A stretch of DNA of 64,000 nt. It comes from a bacterium. Lineage in GTDB: Bacteria > Zhuqueibacterota > Zhuqueibacteria > Zhuqueibacterales > Geothermadaptataceae. Position numbers and translations under genes: made by a program. Positions 38,601 through 47,412 of this stretch are shown here, piece after piece (position 1 is the first letter of the stretch; each line of letters opens with the position of its first letter). Under the pieces are notes generated by a model. The model was given only the letters and a program-made list of their open reading frames with translations, was not told where the DNA came from and made no database searches. The stretch is from contig JAJRYV010000105.1 in assembly GCA_024275575.1 (NCBI GenBank), forward strand, positions 1 through 64,000, in the 5' to 3' direction.

Positions 38601-39224
38601 ACGACCATCACCAGCCTTGATTCGGACCTGCTGTTTATACCTGCAGCGGGTCTTGAGCATGAAAGCTATATTTTATCTGAAGTTTTCACCGAGAAAGATC
38701 AACGCGTACTCAGCTTCCAGCCACGATTAGTTTTGCAAGAGAAAGCCTTGCTGACCGTACAAATCGATCCCGGGAAATTTCCACAAACGGCAAAAGTAGT
38801 CATTCTGCAGGAAGCCGGCAGCGGGTGGAAGAAATTGCCGACAGAGATTGATCGCGAAAACAGCAGCGCCGCGGCCGCTGTCACACAGTTGGGAAAATTT
38901 ATGCTGGGAGTCGATACTGCCGCGGATGTCGCTGAAAAATTTCCTGACAGTTTTATCCTTGAACAAAACTATCCCAATCCGTTCAATCCACAAACACGCA
39001 TCGGCTACAGCCTGCCCAAAACGACAGCCGTCAGCATTATTATCTACAACGCAATCGGGCAGCGCGTATCGACATTGATAAATCAAACTCAGACTGCAGG
39101 ACGATATATTGTGCAGTGGGACGGCACAAATGAGCGAGGGCAACATGTGCCAAGCGGACTCTTTTTTTATCAATTGAAAACGCCGGGAACAAAACTTGTC
39201 AGGAAAATGCTGCTGCTGCGATAA
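35685..39224 (+). CDS. Secreted subtilisin-like serine protease with C-terminal sorting domain
   Basis: A 1179-residue S8 protease. A signal-like segment (10-33) is followed by a propeptide-like region (about 50-145). The catalytic domain has Asp186 (IVDGGTD), His247 (NHGTH), oxyanion Asn340 (AAGNE) and Ser405 (GTSMASPV), so it should be active. Beta-sandwich regions follow (about 440-1080). The last 90 residues are a FlgD-Ig/T9SS-type sorting domain: NYPNPFNPQTRI, VSIIIYNAIGQRV, VPSGLFFYQL, then a basic C-terminus. It probably acts on external protein at or beyond the cell surface. It is transcribed alone and ends at a bidirectional terminator. Confidence 0.93.
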   Translation: MTLFRNLSRQKLWLLLLFPSFYALFFNPAPVLSFSKGKMMSLKKQKKPQRRPGIVPGVIIVKLKNSSALAKAAGPAGLPSIAEKIAAGGITDIIPLAPQAMRSSSGMLKNIFYFKFPKSEDPQKMATRFAHDPHVEYAEPKRIHYITATPNDDLYFRQTYAGAIAIEAAWDITKGEQGDVVIAIVDGGTDWEHVDLKDNIWANPGEIAGNGIDDDNNGYIDDVRGWNFNNNSNDPTGPAAQPTNQNHGTHTAGIAVARANNGAGVAGMSWNSKLMPVCTAAIGEDGSIGFGFEGILYAVENGADIVNCSWGSAGSPSQFEQDVIDFATMNGTLIVAAAGNENSNNDLIPFYPAQYNHVLSVGGTSDKDDKVTSSNYGLTVDVFAPGLAVYSTMHGNNYGSNTGTSMASPVVAGIAALVKTKNPQMTPAQIEEQIRQSADWVSFTNQNARNTLAKGRINAYKALTATGLKAVRLTNLTFQDSGGNGVINEGETIDLLLEFTSILGPADNVTIKLQTNNLEVQIVENEKTIAAIAKGETVTLPFTFHIANGTADNTSLLFYVHTTADNYADYEIIRFKIRPPVFKNHDNGILQVSITSCGNIGFTGYADENDINGFSFLDNGTGFVFKGRNTLYEAGLLVGVSQTQISNSVRPVNQNRFYEFTTADDSSLTIKNASGYSTEHGTVAIFDSLAPNPIGLKIVQDSYIYHDEPYTDFLIIKYTITNQNSTPLHNLFAGIFIDWDINETAVDFARFLADQNLGWVQNTLDAPTVLSGTMLLNPEVGFGFRAINNNEINDAFTDLEKWTMLSSGVQTESLNNMDVSTLLSAGPLDFAAGESKEVAFALVAGESLIDLRINAAAAKSLWENNLIPASDKRAPLTTTSIFLNPVNSKYANITVISDKSLLEPPLVKLISHTDTLQIAMTPISKTKTEFAGNHEFGTTGIHQLETSVKPRFGSDTTATREFTLAAFSPGKSTTITSLDSDLLFIPAAGLEHESYILSEVFTEKDQRVLSFQPRLVLQEKALLTVQIDPGKFPQTAKVVILQEAGSGWKKLPTEIDRENSSAAAAVTQLGKFMLGVDTAADVAEKFPDSFILEQNYPNPFNPQTRIGYSLPKTTAVSIIIYNAIGQRVSTLINQTQTAGRYIVQWDGTNERGQHVPSGLFFYQLKTPGTKLVRKMLLLR

Positions 39225-39231
39225 GGATACA

Positions 39232-39291
39232 GTAAACCTGGCAGGTTTACAAGCTGTAAAAATCGCCCGGTCTGAAAATCCAGGCGATTTT
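39232..39291. terminator. Two hairpins between convergent genes
   Basis: The first hairpin is GTAAACCT-GGC-AGGTTTAC (39232-39250). The second has a 9-bp stem AAAATCGCC / GGCGATTTT (39259-39267 and 39283-39291) flanked by A and T runs, suitable for termination from both sides. They lie between the subtilase (plus) and the VWA lipoprotein (minus). Confidence 0.75.
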
Positions 39292-39327
39292 GGGACTGTA
39301 TGCGTGGAGGGTTGGGGGCAGTCTTAC

Positions 39328-40086
39328 TCAATCGACACGCATGGCGCGCACACCGAAATCGACATTATCATTCACCCAGGCGAAAAACTTGTCCTGCCGG
39401 GCAAATCCGGTGTCGGGCAGAAATATTTTCGGGTCTTTCCAGGTGATCATCACCTCGTCATCCTGCGTCCAGATTTTCACCCGCTTGCGTTTCACTTTCG
39501 TTTGCCAGTTCTGACCCACGACAGCATTGGTGTAGAGCACACGCACCGTCACGTTGCGCGACAGTTTTTCCAGCGGTTTGAGATCGAGACTGCGGAAATC
39601 GGTTTTGCCGTCTTTTTTAACGTCGGGAATACCATCGCTGATCATCACCACGGAAATCGGTCGCAGGACGAGATTGCGTTTTTTCACCGTTAGCGCAACC
39701 TGCTGAAAAAAGGCGTTGTAATCAGTGAACGGGTTGAGCTTGTTTTTGGGGAAAATCTGCACCAGTTTGGTTTTAATTTCCTCGATAGACTTATTTTGAA
39801 AAGTCTGGATCGGAAAAAACGTTTTCGGTTCATCCGCTTTGGCGCCGCCGATTGATCCCACAAAAAGTACCCGCGGCACTTCCAGACCGCCATAGCCGTT
39901 CAGGTGGGAATAAATATAAGTGGCGAGAAACGAGATTGCATCATCGAAATGTTGGCCGCGCACAAAAGAACCGCTGATATCGACACCGATAAAAAGCGAC
40001 AGACGCGGTTTTTTATTTTCAGCACTACAGCCGTTCAAAAACACCAGACTTAACAAAACAACCAGTATATATTTTATAGTTTTCAT
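39328..40086 (-). CDS. VWA-domain-like lipoprotein
   Basis: A 252-residue predicted lipoprotein with lipobox FLNGC (Cys20). The mature part starts with a strand and the metal-site motif DISGS (Asp36), followed further on by FTDYNAFFQQV and VVMISDGIPD, the arrangement of a von Willebrand factor A fold that binds a divalent ion. It is likely membrane-anchored in the envelope and mediates protein contacts. The gene follows the 425-residue membrane protein by about 150 bp on the same strand. I do not know a family function. Confidence 0.78.
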   Translation of the reverse strand: MKTIKYILVVLLSLVFLNGCSAENKKPRLSLFIGVDISGSFVRGQHFDDAISFLATYIYSHLNGYGGLEVPRVLFVGSIGGAKADEPKTFFPIQTFQNKSIEEIKTKLVQIFPKNKLNPFTDYNAFFQQVALTVKKRNLVLRPISVVMISDGIPDVKKDGKTDFRSLDLKPLEKLSRNVTVRVLYTNAVVGQNWQTKVKRKRVKIWTQDDEVMITWKDPKIFLPDTGFARQDKFFAWVNDNVDFGVRAMRVD

Positions 40087-40144
40087 TTATAAAAGCTCCA
40101 ATCAAGTTGGGAATTCAATTTCATATTTTTGTTGGAAAGTTATA

Positions 40145-40177
40145 GGTCGAAGGTTGCAAGTCGAAGGTCACAGGTCG
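40145..40177. repeat. Short imperfect tandem repeat
   Basis: Three imperfect copies of a unit like AGGTCGAAGGT / AAGTCGAAGGT / AGGTCGTA lie in the gap between the VWA and membrane protein genes. It looks like a local slippage repeat. Confidence 0.5.
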
Positions 40178-40233
40178 TAAATTTCCGGAACGTCAAACGT
40201 GTAACTTTCAATCTGTAACATGTAACCTTCCCC

Positions 40234-41511
40234 CTACTTCGCCGCTTTCGGGTTGATCACCCCCATGGCCCTGGGATGCTGTTTGTCGCGCATGCGTGCA
40301 TTTTCCCGCGCAGGCTGCAAATTGGCGTGGCCGAGGCTTTTCAGCAGGGTCGTCGAATCGGTAATATCCTGGAACGTTTTAAAAGGTACACTGAACAAAT
40401 GCCTGCCAATAAGCAACAAGGTGCAGAAATTGATGCCCACAGCGATAACCTGCAACGGTGGCAGCATGAAAGAAGCCAGCAATTCCTCACCCTTCTTCTG
40501 AAACCAGGCCATGTCATTTTTAATGTGGTGCAGCAAATTTGAAGTCGAACGCAGCGATTTTGGCTGCGCTGCCGTATCCCGCTGCTGCAACTGCATGCCC
40601 TTTCCTTTGATAATCGTTAAAATTGTCGGCGTGCCGTGGGAGGCGAAAAGGAACCACGACAGGCTGCGAATGCCGAACCACGCAAATGCGGCGATGCTCA
40701 GCGTGCCGGCGATGCCTAGCTCAAAATTTTCCGAATGCTGTGCCATCCACGGAACGAGTGAATCGACGAATTCACGGTAGAGAAAGACCACTTCGACGAG
40801 CATGACGATGATTTCGATGCAGCCGATACCGATGATCGAGCCGATATCTTTAGCGCGTACGGCATCCATGAAACTGGCCAGAACCGCATAGCTGCCGAGC
40901 ACGATAAAAAACAGGAAGACGAACAGGGGAACACGAATGAACGTCTCGGAAATAGTTTCGCCGGTGATGTTGGCAAAAGTATCCATGACCAGCGGCGAGG
41001 TCACATAGGTAAAAATCGTCGTTTCCAGGATGCACCACAACAGCGTCAGCGAAATGGCGAGCCAGGGAATGTTTGTGGTCATCAGCCCGTTGCCGATGTT
41101 ACCCATCACGCGGAACGGCATGAAAAGAATTTCCTGGATAATCGTCCAGACACCGACGATGAGAATTTTGACCAGCTCCACCGCTGCAATAAAAAGATGA
41201 AAGACGAAAATGAAAAAACCGCCCCAGAAAGCCACGACGGATTTGCCAAAATCCCACCAGGTAATAAAAAGCGCAGTGATGAATTCCTGGCGATTTTGAC
41301 GAATGATGACCGAGACTAGGCTGGCGATAGTCATCCAGCAGCCCAGGATGAAAACCAGAACCGGCAATAATAGAAAAAATCGTTTTGCCGCAAGCAGCCA
41401 ATTGGGGTCTGTGGCGCCCCAGGCAAAGACCAGAAATGGCCCTTGCAGGTAAAGGGGAAAAGTCAATACTTTTATGACCATTCCAAGGACATCAAAATTT
41501 TGTGTTTGCAT
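40234..41511 (-). CDS. Polytopic membrane protein of unknown function
   Basis: A 425-residue integral membrane protein with roughly six to eight hydrophobic segments between residues 10 and 300, and a C-terminal cytosolic part (about 310-425) with basic stretches. The start at MQTQNFDV has an AAGGAGAG site; the frame is open 22 codons further. I do not recognise the family. It precedes the VWA lipoprotein gene on the same strand, so the two may form an envelope complex. Confidence 0.75.
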   Translation of the reverse strand: MQTQNFDVLGMVIKVLTFPLYLQGPFLVFAWGATDPNWLLAAKRFFLLLPVLVFILGCWMTIASLVSVIIRQNRQEFITALFITWWDFGKSVVAFWGGFFIFVFHLFIAAVELVKILIVGVWTIIQEILFMPFRVMGNIGNGLMTTNIPWLAISLTLLWCILETTIFTYVTSPLVMDTFANITGETISETFIRVPLFVFLFFIVLGSYAVLASFMDAVRAKDIGSIIGIGCIEIIVMLVEVVFLYREFVDSLVPWMAQHSENFELGIAGTLSIAAFAWFGIRSLSWFLFASHGTPTILTIIKGKGMQLQQRDTAAQPKSLRSTSNLLHHIKNDMAWFQKKGEELLASFMLPPLQVIAVGINFCTLLLIGRHLFSVPFKTFQDITDSTTLLKSLGHANLQPARENARMRDKQHPRAMGVINPKAAK

Positions 41512-41824
41512 GGGTATCTCTCCTTGCTTTTGCCGATGCCGCCCGCCCGGATTTGTATACAAAATCGAATGATGCACCCGGTATAAAATCGATAAACATC
41601 GCGCATGTAAGAATTGCCTTGTTTACAGATGCGGCAGCATTAAAGTCAATTTGCGTACCAGAGTTTGATTTCAGGGAGAGTTGATCGCTGCAGGCAGGGT
41701 TTGAAAAATTATGTGTGCAGATTGATTGTTATTATCGTGTAATTTTTACACCACAATTAAGAAGTTACACAGGACTGATGACAATTGTTCAGCATGTATC
41801 AAATACAGAATGACCGATCAGTTG
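41512..41824. other. Intergenic region
   Basis: About 310 bp between two minus-strand genes, AT-rich at 41700-41770, without a credible ORF. It is probably the promoter of the membrane protein gene. Confidence 0.3.
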
Positions 41825-42802
41825 CTATTTCCCTTTTCCTTCGGGTAAGATCACCGGGCGGTTTTTTCGCCGTGGCGAAGTGTAATAGAGTTCACCGGTA
41901 AATTGTTTTGCCGCAATCTTTCCTTCGGTCAACATGCGCGTCACGTTGTCTTCAACTATTTCTGCGGAAAGATGCAGGCTGGCAATGAGTTCGTCTTTGG
42001 TTACCGGTCGTCGCATGATCAGGTCGTAGATGCGATTGCCGTGCTTCTCTTGTTTTTCAGAACCCGCTTTCGCCTTAAAATTAGCGACGATCTCGGCTCT
42101 GGCGCCAAAATACTGCTGAATTTCCCGCAGCTCGGCCTCGCTGAGTGGCAGAGCATTGCTTTCAGCCGGCGGGCGAACGATGGTGTTCAACTGCACCACT
42201 TCGGCATTTATTTTCTTCACCGTCTGCGCCAGCAATTGAACTTCCTCCGGCGAATCGTTGATACCTTTAACAAAGAGAATTTCCAGCCAGACAGGGCCCT
42301 TGTATTCTTCACTGAAAGTGATAATTCCATCGACAATTTTATCGACATTCAGGCGGCCGTGAGGGCGGTCGACTTTTTTAAAGGCCTGTTGCGAAACAGC
42401 GTCGAGCGAGGGCACGACCAGGTTGGCATCATAAAGCATTTCGCGCACTTCCGGCAGGTAGAGCAATGTGCCGTTGGTGAGCACTGCTACCGGAATATCG
42501 GTCATCGCTTTGATACGGCGAATCATCTCCCCCATAGCGGTATTGAGCGTCGGTTCGCCGGAGCCGGAAAAAGTGATATAATCGATGCGGCTGGTCGTAG
42601 CGATCACCCGGCGTACTTCTTCGACGATGACATCTGCCGGAATATATTCCTTCATCGTCATCGTTTCGCGGGTCGAACGCCCCAGCTCGCAATAGACACA
42701 ATTTAAATTGCAGGTTTTCATCGGGATGATATCGACCCCGAGGCTATAACCCAGTCGCCGCGAAGGCACCGGGCCAAACGTATATTTTAAGTTTTGCATC
42801 AT
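41825..42802 (-). CDS. Radical SAM protein with C-terminal winged-helix-like domain
   Basis: A 325-residue radical SAM enzyme. The Fe-S cysteines are Cys31, Cys35 and Cys38 (CNLNCVYC). GSGEPTLN binds SAM, and the N-terminus FGPVPSRRLGYSLGVD is characteristic of a widely distributed but uncharacterised radical SAM family (COG0731-like). Residues about 255-325 look like a winged-helix domain (RPVTKDELIASLHLSAEIVEDNVTR broken over two helices). The substrate is unknown. It is transcribed alone. Confidence 0.9.
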   Translation of the reverse strand: MMQNLKYTFGPVPSRRLGYSLGVDIIPMKTCNLNCVYCELGRSTRETMTMKEYIPADVIVEEVRRVIATTSRIDYITFSGSGEPTLNTAMGEMIRRIKAMTDIPVAVLTNGTLLYLPEVREMLYDANLVVPSLDAVSQQAFKKVDRPHGRLNVDKIVDGIITFSEEYKGPVWLEILFVKGINDSPEEVQLLAQTVKKINAEVVQLNTIVRPPAESNALPLSEAELREIQQYFGARAEIVANFKAKAGSEKQEKHGNRIYDLIMRRPVTKDELIASLHLSAEIVEDNVTRMLTEGKIAAKQFTGELYYTSPRRKNRPVILPEGKGK

Positions 42803-43229
42803 GATTACACTCTTGAGAAAATCTTATCGGTTGAAAAAAAGCAACGATGAAACAATGTCGGTTGAATTGAATATAAATTTCACAATGATTGCAGCAATTT
42901 TTAAACAAACATGCACCGACGCATGTTCCCGGCCGCTGTTCAGGCCATATTCGATCCGCTGCCAATGATACAAATCTTTCTGCTAATAGGCAAAATTTAA
43001 ATCGGTAAATTGATGCTTTCGGCCGTTGTGAAATACATTGCTAAATATTTTGGGGATCTGGAAAGGCAATTGCAGGGATGAGCTTGTATCTCGTTCAGCG
43101 TGCGCCAGAGAAGCATTACCTGAGCATAAACAGCTAGGGATAGACAGATACATGCGATTATATGCAAATGTAATTTTAAAACAGCGCTTGTTGCAACTAA
43201 AACAGGGCGGGTCACACAGCCCGAGCACA
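42803..43229. other. Intergenic region
   Basis: About 430 bp without a credible gene. It contains a perfect short hairpin AACATGC-ACCGAC-GCATGTT (42908-42927) without a T-run, possibly an operator or the end of the chemoreceptor transcript. Confidence 0.35.
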
Positions 43230-45518
43230 TTAAACGATCGTCACAGCGGCGGGCTCGCCATCTATGCTGTTAGATATCTGCCCGACCGGTCTGTTTTCCG
43301 TTCCAAGAGTAAACTCACTGAGCTGTGCCTGCAGTTCCTGCATCAGGTTCGATAAATCGTTAATCGAAGAAGCTATCCCTTTGGTGCCGCTTTCCTGGTC
43401 TCTCGTTACGGTGTTGATGGAGTCGATCAACTTCGACAAAGATGAGCTGGTACTGGACTGCTCGGCGCTGGCGCTGGCAACCTGGGTAATACTTTCGATT
43501 ACCTCCTGGGAATTGGCGATAATCGTGTCGAGGGAACGCCCCGCATCATCCACCAGTTTTTTCCCTTCTTCGACATTTTGCGTCGCTTCGGCCATCGCTT
43601 TGACCGATTTGCGGGTTTCCGTCTGAATCTGTTTGATCATCGTCGCGATTTCTTTTGTCGCACTGGTTGTCCGTTCGGCAAGCTTGCGCACTTCATCGGC
43701 GACAACGGCAAAACCCCGGCCCTGTTCACCGGCGCGCGCCGCTTCAATCGCGGCGTTGAGAGCGAGCAAATTGGTCTGGTCGGCAATTTCATTAATCACG
43801 CTGACAATCTCACCGATCTGATCGCTGCTTTTGCCCAATTACTGTACGACGCTGGAAGTATGGTTGACGACCTCGGTGATTTTATTCATCCCCTTGATGG
43901 TTTCAATAACGATTTCTCCCCCCTCCCGTGCTTTATCGCCGGAAGTGCCGGCAGCCATGGCGGCAGCCGAAGCGTTTTTGGCGTTCTCATCCGATGTGAG
44001 CGACATCTCTTCAACAGCGCTGGCCGCTTCCATCGCCTGGTTTAATTGCCGGATTGCGCCATCGTTGATTTGTTGCGTTTGCGATGAGACACTGTCGTTG
44101 AGCCGCGCGGTTTTCAGAACTGTTTGCTGCACTTGCAGAAGCATTGTTTTTATCCGGGCGACAGACCGGTTAAAACCGTCAAAAAGCTTACCGATCGCAT
44201 CGTCATTTTTACGTGTAATGTTTAATGTGAGATCGCCATTGGCAAATTTTTCCATCTCATTTAACAGGAACTCGACGTTTTGCGTCAAATCCCGTTGCTG
44301 TTTTATGGAAATTTCCTGAGCCTTTTTCGCTTTTTGTGCCGCATCGCTGGCGGCCTGGTTCTGTTTTTCCGCCTCATCCATCGATGATGATATCGCTTCG
44401 ACCATGAGGTTGAAAGCTTCACCCAATTGGCCGATTTCATCTTCAACATTAAGCTGCACTGAAACCGTGTTATCACCAGCAGTCACTTTCTTTGCCGCAT
44501 TTTTCAGCTCAACTATCGGCCTGCTGATAAAAACGGCGATGACGAAGGTCAGAGCAAACAAAATGCAGATTCCTACACCAGCCAGAATAATGGAAGTGAA
44601 TAGCAATGATTTTACATCGGCGAGAACATTATCTTCGGGGATAAAATTGAGCAATATCAGATTTGTTTCAAACTCCAGCCCGGAATGATTATCAAAGGCG
44701 CGGGCAGAGGTGAAAACTGCCGCCCCGTTCAGCGAAAAACCGACAATTGAACCAAAATCGTTTTCCCCAACCCAGTCTTTTATTTCACTTGATTTTAAAA
44801 AATCACGGTTAAGAGATTCATTGCCGGCCTGGGCCAGGCAATCCCATGTTTTAGAATTGACCAGGGAAACAGAGGCATCGACGAACCCATTGTCTTTCAG
44901 CGTTACGTAATTGCTCATGATCTCATTCTGGATCAGCCGCCAGTCGAGCACAGCCAAAAAAGCGCCGTTCACTTCTTCAGTAGTCGCATGGGAAGGAAAG
45001 GCAAAAACAGCAGCGCTGGCAAAGTCCAGGTTCAACATGGAAATCAATGATTTCCCAGAATAGAAAAAACTGTGCGGCATTTGCTCAAAAGCTGATTGCG
45101 GCACTTCGATTCTCGCCCCCTTTAAGTCTGTATCCAGGTCTTTATTAAAAGAAGAAAGCAGCACTTTCCCGGATTTATCGACCAGCAGCAGCGCAATGAA
45201 GCCGGAATCGCTGTGCGCCATTTTAGTGATAGTTTGTTCCAGCTCACCGAGCGTTTCGAATTCGATGGACAGGCCATAAACATCTTCTTCCGTCCAGTTG
45301 CGGAATTGATTAAATTTTTGTTCCAGAATTCTGTTGATGCTGGAATTTGCCTGCCTTTTGATGAGGGCTAATGTGGCTTCCGAATAAGTAATTGCATTTT
45401 TTTTACCGGAAGAGTAACTCACCATGACAATTAACAGGAGCAAAATGACAGCTGGAACAACTGATATCATAATTTTATATTGCAATTTCGCTTTTTTCCA
45501 CAGGGGCAGAATCATCAT
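43230..45518 (-). pseudogene. Methyl-accepting chemotaxis protein interrupted by in-frame TAA
   Basis: The conceptual product is 762 codons. A GAGGAGAG site precedes the ATG ATG start. TM1 is about 17-35, and a periplasmic sensor region runs to about 300. TM2 is about 310-335, followed by a HAMP and a second HAMP-like helix, then the cytoplasmic coiled coil. The frame is broken by TAA (43839-43841, codon 560) between SSVVQ and LGKSSDQIG, and continues in the same frame through the hairpin tip ([16 protein letters not shown]) to the end. The N-terminal product alone would lack the tip that contacts CheA/CheW, so it could not signal. It lies downstream of a solute-binding protein gene. No che genes are in the window. 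Confidence 0.85.
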
Positions 45519-45723
45519 CGGATCTCTCCTCGGAGACATTCTTTCATCATATTTCGTGTTCAGCATGGCCGTTCTTCGATTCAGGCGAGAATTTACATGA
45601 TGGCCATGGTCACAGGAACCGTTTTATAATCATTCCGTTCAGGTTTCCCCCGGGCGGACGCCGCTTTAATTTTCCTTCAGAAACATTGAAAACGGCGTCG
45701 ACACTCTTTTTACCGGGTACAGG

Positions 45724-46998
45724 TTATTCCGAAGCTGAGCTGCGCAACGGCTCCAGTTCAGGAGCTTTTCCGGCTGCCTTGCGCGCTGCCACCCACTCAT
45801 CCTTCGTGATGAATACCGCATCACCGGCTTTGGCGCTTAATATTTCGAAATAATCCAGCTTGTATTTGTCTTTCAAAACCTCATTTGCAGACTTACATTT
45901 AACAGCATACACTGTCTGCACCGACTGGTGATCAAAATTCCGCCAGAACTGATCATCTTTGAGCAAGCTGTACTTATGCCCTTCCAGCGCTTTGATAACC
46001 TGATTGGTGGCAAAAGAACCGGCGCGCTCGACAGCGGCTTTGTATTCATAAAGAATCGTATAGGCGCTGGCGCCTGAGGTACTGGGATAACGGTTATATT
46101 TTGTTGCAAATGTTTCAACGAATTTCTGACCACGCTTATAACCATATTTATAAGGCACCTGCCAGGTCCACGGCAATGCGCCGATCACACCTTCCATCAC
46201 TTTGGCGCCTCCTGACGCTGCCATACCCAGGGTCAAATTAGGAACGATGATTTGCATGTTTTGCTTCAGCCCCATGGAAGTGGCAATGCGGATCGCTGTG
46301 GACATATCCTTACCGAAGAGTACCAGCACCAGCACGTCCGGTTTAATAATTTTTGCCAGACTCAACGCCTTTTTAAAATCACCCTCGCTTGCGCCGGGGA
46401 AGGGAGTTATCATGCCTTTATGTGCCTTTTTATCCTCGGTTCCGGAGAATTTTCGTACCGCAGCTTCGGTGGTCCAACCCCAGGTATAATCAGCCGTGAT
46501 ATAATAATATTTTTTACCGCTGTAATTTTCCTTGAGATAGGAGGCAATGCCTTTGGCGCCCGCCCAGGCATCGTAGCATTCACGAAAAGTCGTACGATGC
46601 CCATCTTTACCCGTCGTCGCAGTGGAGTAGGTCAACGTCCCAAAAAACGGAATATTCTTCTCATAAGCGACATGGCCTGTGGCAACGGCGACACTGCTCG
46701 CCGAACCACCGAAAATCATACTCACACCTTCGGTGTCGATGAGTTCAGCAGCATTCTTTTTTGCCAGACTGGCCTTTGATTTCGAATCTCTTTTCACCAA
46801 TTCGATTTTCTTGCCGAGAATACCACCCGCCGCATTAATTTCTTCCACTGCAAGTTGCGCTGCCCGCAACTGATCCAGTCCCTGGACTGAATACGGGCCT
46901 GTTTCCGGATAATTCAAACCGATTTTAACGGTTTGCTGCGCCTGGGCAAAGCCAACAATCACACATATCGCCAGACCGATGCAGAGTACTTTTTTCAT
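45724..46998 (-). CDS. Type 1 periplasmic binding protein (branched-chain amino acid/amide type), no permease nearby
   Basis: A 424-residue exported protein with a signal peptide (cleavage near AQAQ, residue 21). It then has the LivJ/UrtA-like pattern: VKIGLNYPETGPYSVQG, AAQLAVEEINAAGGILGKKIEL and IFGGSASSVAVATG. The ligand is likely a small amino acid or amide, but cannot be assigned. No ABC membrane or ATPase subunits flank it. The next gene, 200 bp on, is a chemoreceptor, which suggests ligand delivery for chemotaxis. Confidence 0.9.
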   Translation of the reverse strand: MKKVLCIGLAICVIVGFAQAQQTVKIGLNYPETGPYSVQGLDQLRAAQLAVEEINAAGGILGKKIELVKRDSKSKASLAKKNAAELIDTEGVSMIFGGSASSVAVATGHVAYEKNIPFFGTLTYSTATTGKDGHRTTFRECYDAWAGAKGIASYLKENYSGKKYYYITADYTWGWTTEAAVRKFSGTEDKKAHKGMITPFPGASEGDFKKALSLAKIIKPDVLVLVLFGKDMSTAIRIATSMGLKQNMQIIVPNLTLGMAASGGAKVMEGVIGALPWTWQVPYKYGYKRGQKFVETFATKYNRYPSTSGASAYTILYEYKAAVERAGSFATNQVIKALEGHKYSLLKDDQFWRNFDHQSVQTVYAVKCKSANEVLKDKYKLDYFEILSAKAGDAVFITKDEWVAARKAAGKAPELEPLRSSASE

Positions 46999-47412
46999 CG
47001 TTCATCCTTATCCTTATATAATGATGAGAGTTTGAATATCGCTAAATGCCATCGAAATTTAGCAACGAATTCATGAGTTTTATCATCGTTGAACATCGAC
47101 CGGCAGAAAAAAAACTTGAAACACCGGTATGCCGTTAAATCTGAGTTCTCGCACGGTCACGCCCGGAATTAAGCAAAAAGCCGTTGATCTCCCTTTATTA
47201 TTCATCAAAAAATTAATTATTAAAAATAAGCCTTGCTTATAATTTAATTTCCAATTTCATGACAGTATTGTTCCGCACGAGACGAAAGACAATTTTTAGT
47301 GGAACTTTTGACAATTCCATGACAATTAACAGTAGTCTCTTTTGTATCCTTGTGATGTCAAGTTTTGAAGCACTTTTTTTTCCAGTTGTCCCAATCAAAC
47401 ATGGAGGAAATT
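46999..47412. other. Divergent promoter region
   Basis: About 410 bp between divergent genes. A TTGACA hexamer is at 47308-47313 on the plus strand, but no good -10 hexamer follows at standard spacing. Repeated TCATGACA/CCATGACA units occur near 47260-47325. No credible ORF. Confidence 0.4.

Noticed and set aside
40145-40177. CRISPR-like repeat array
   Set aside because: The units are short, degenerate and contiguous without spacers.
43230-43838. Separate short chemoreceptor-like gene starting at TTG
   Set aside because: It begins at the codon immediately after the in-frame TAA, has no ribosome site, and is the continuation of the upstream gene.
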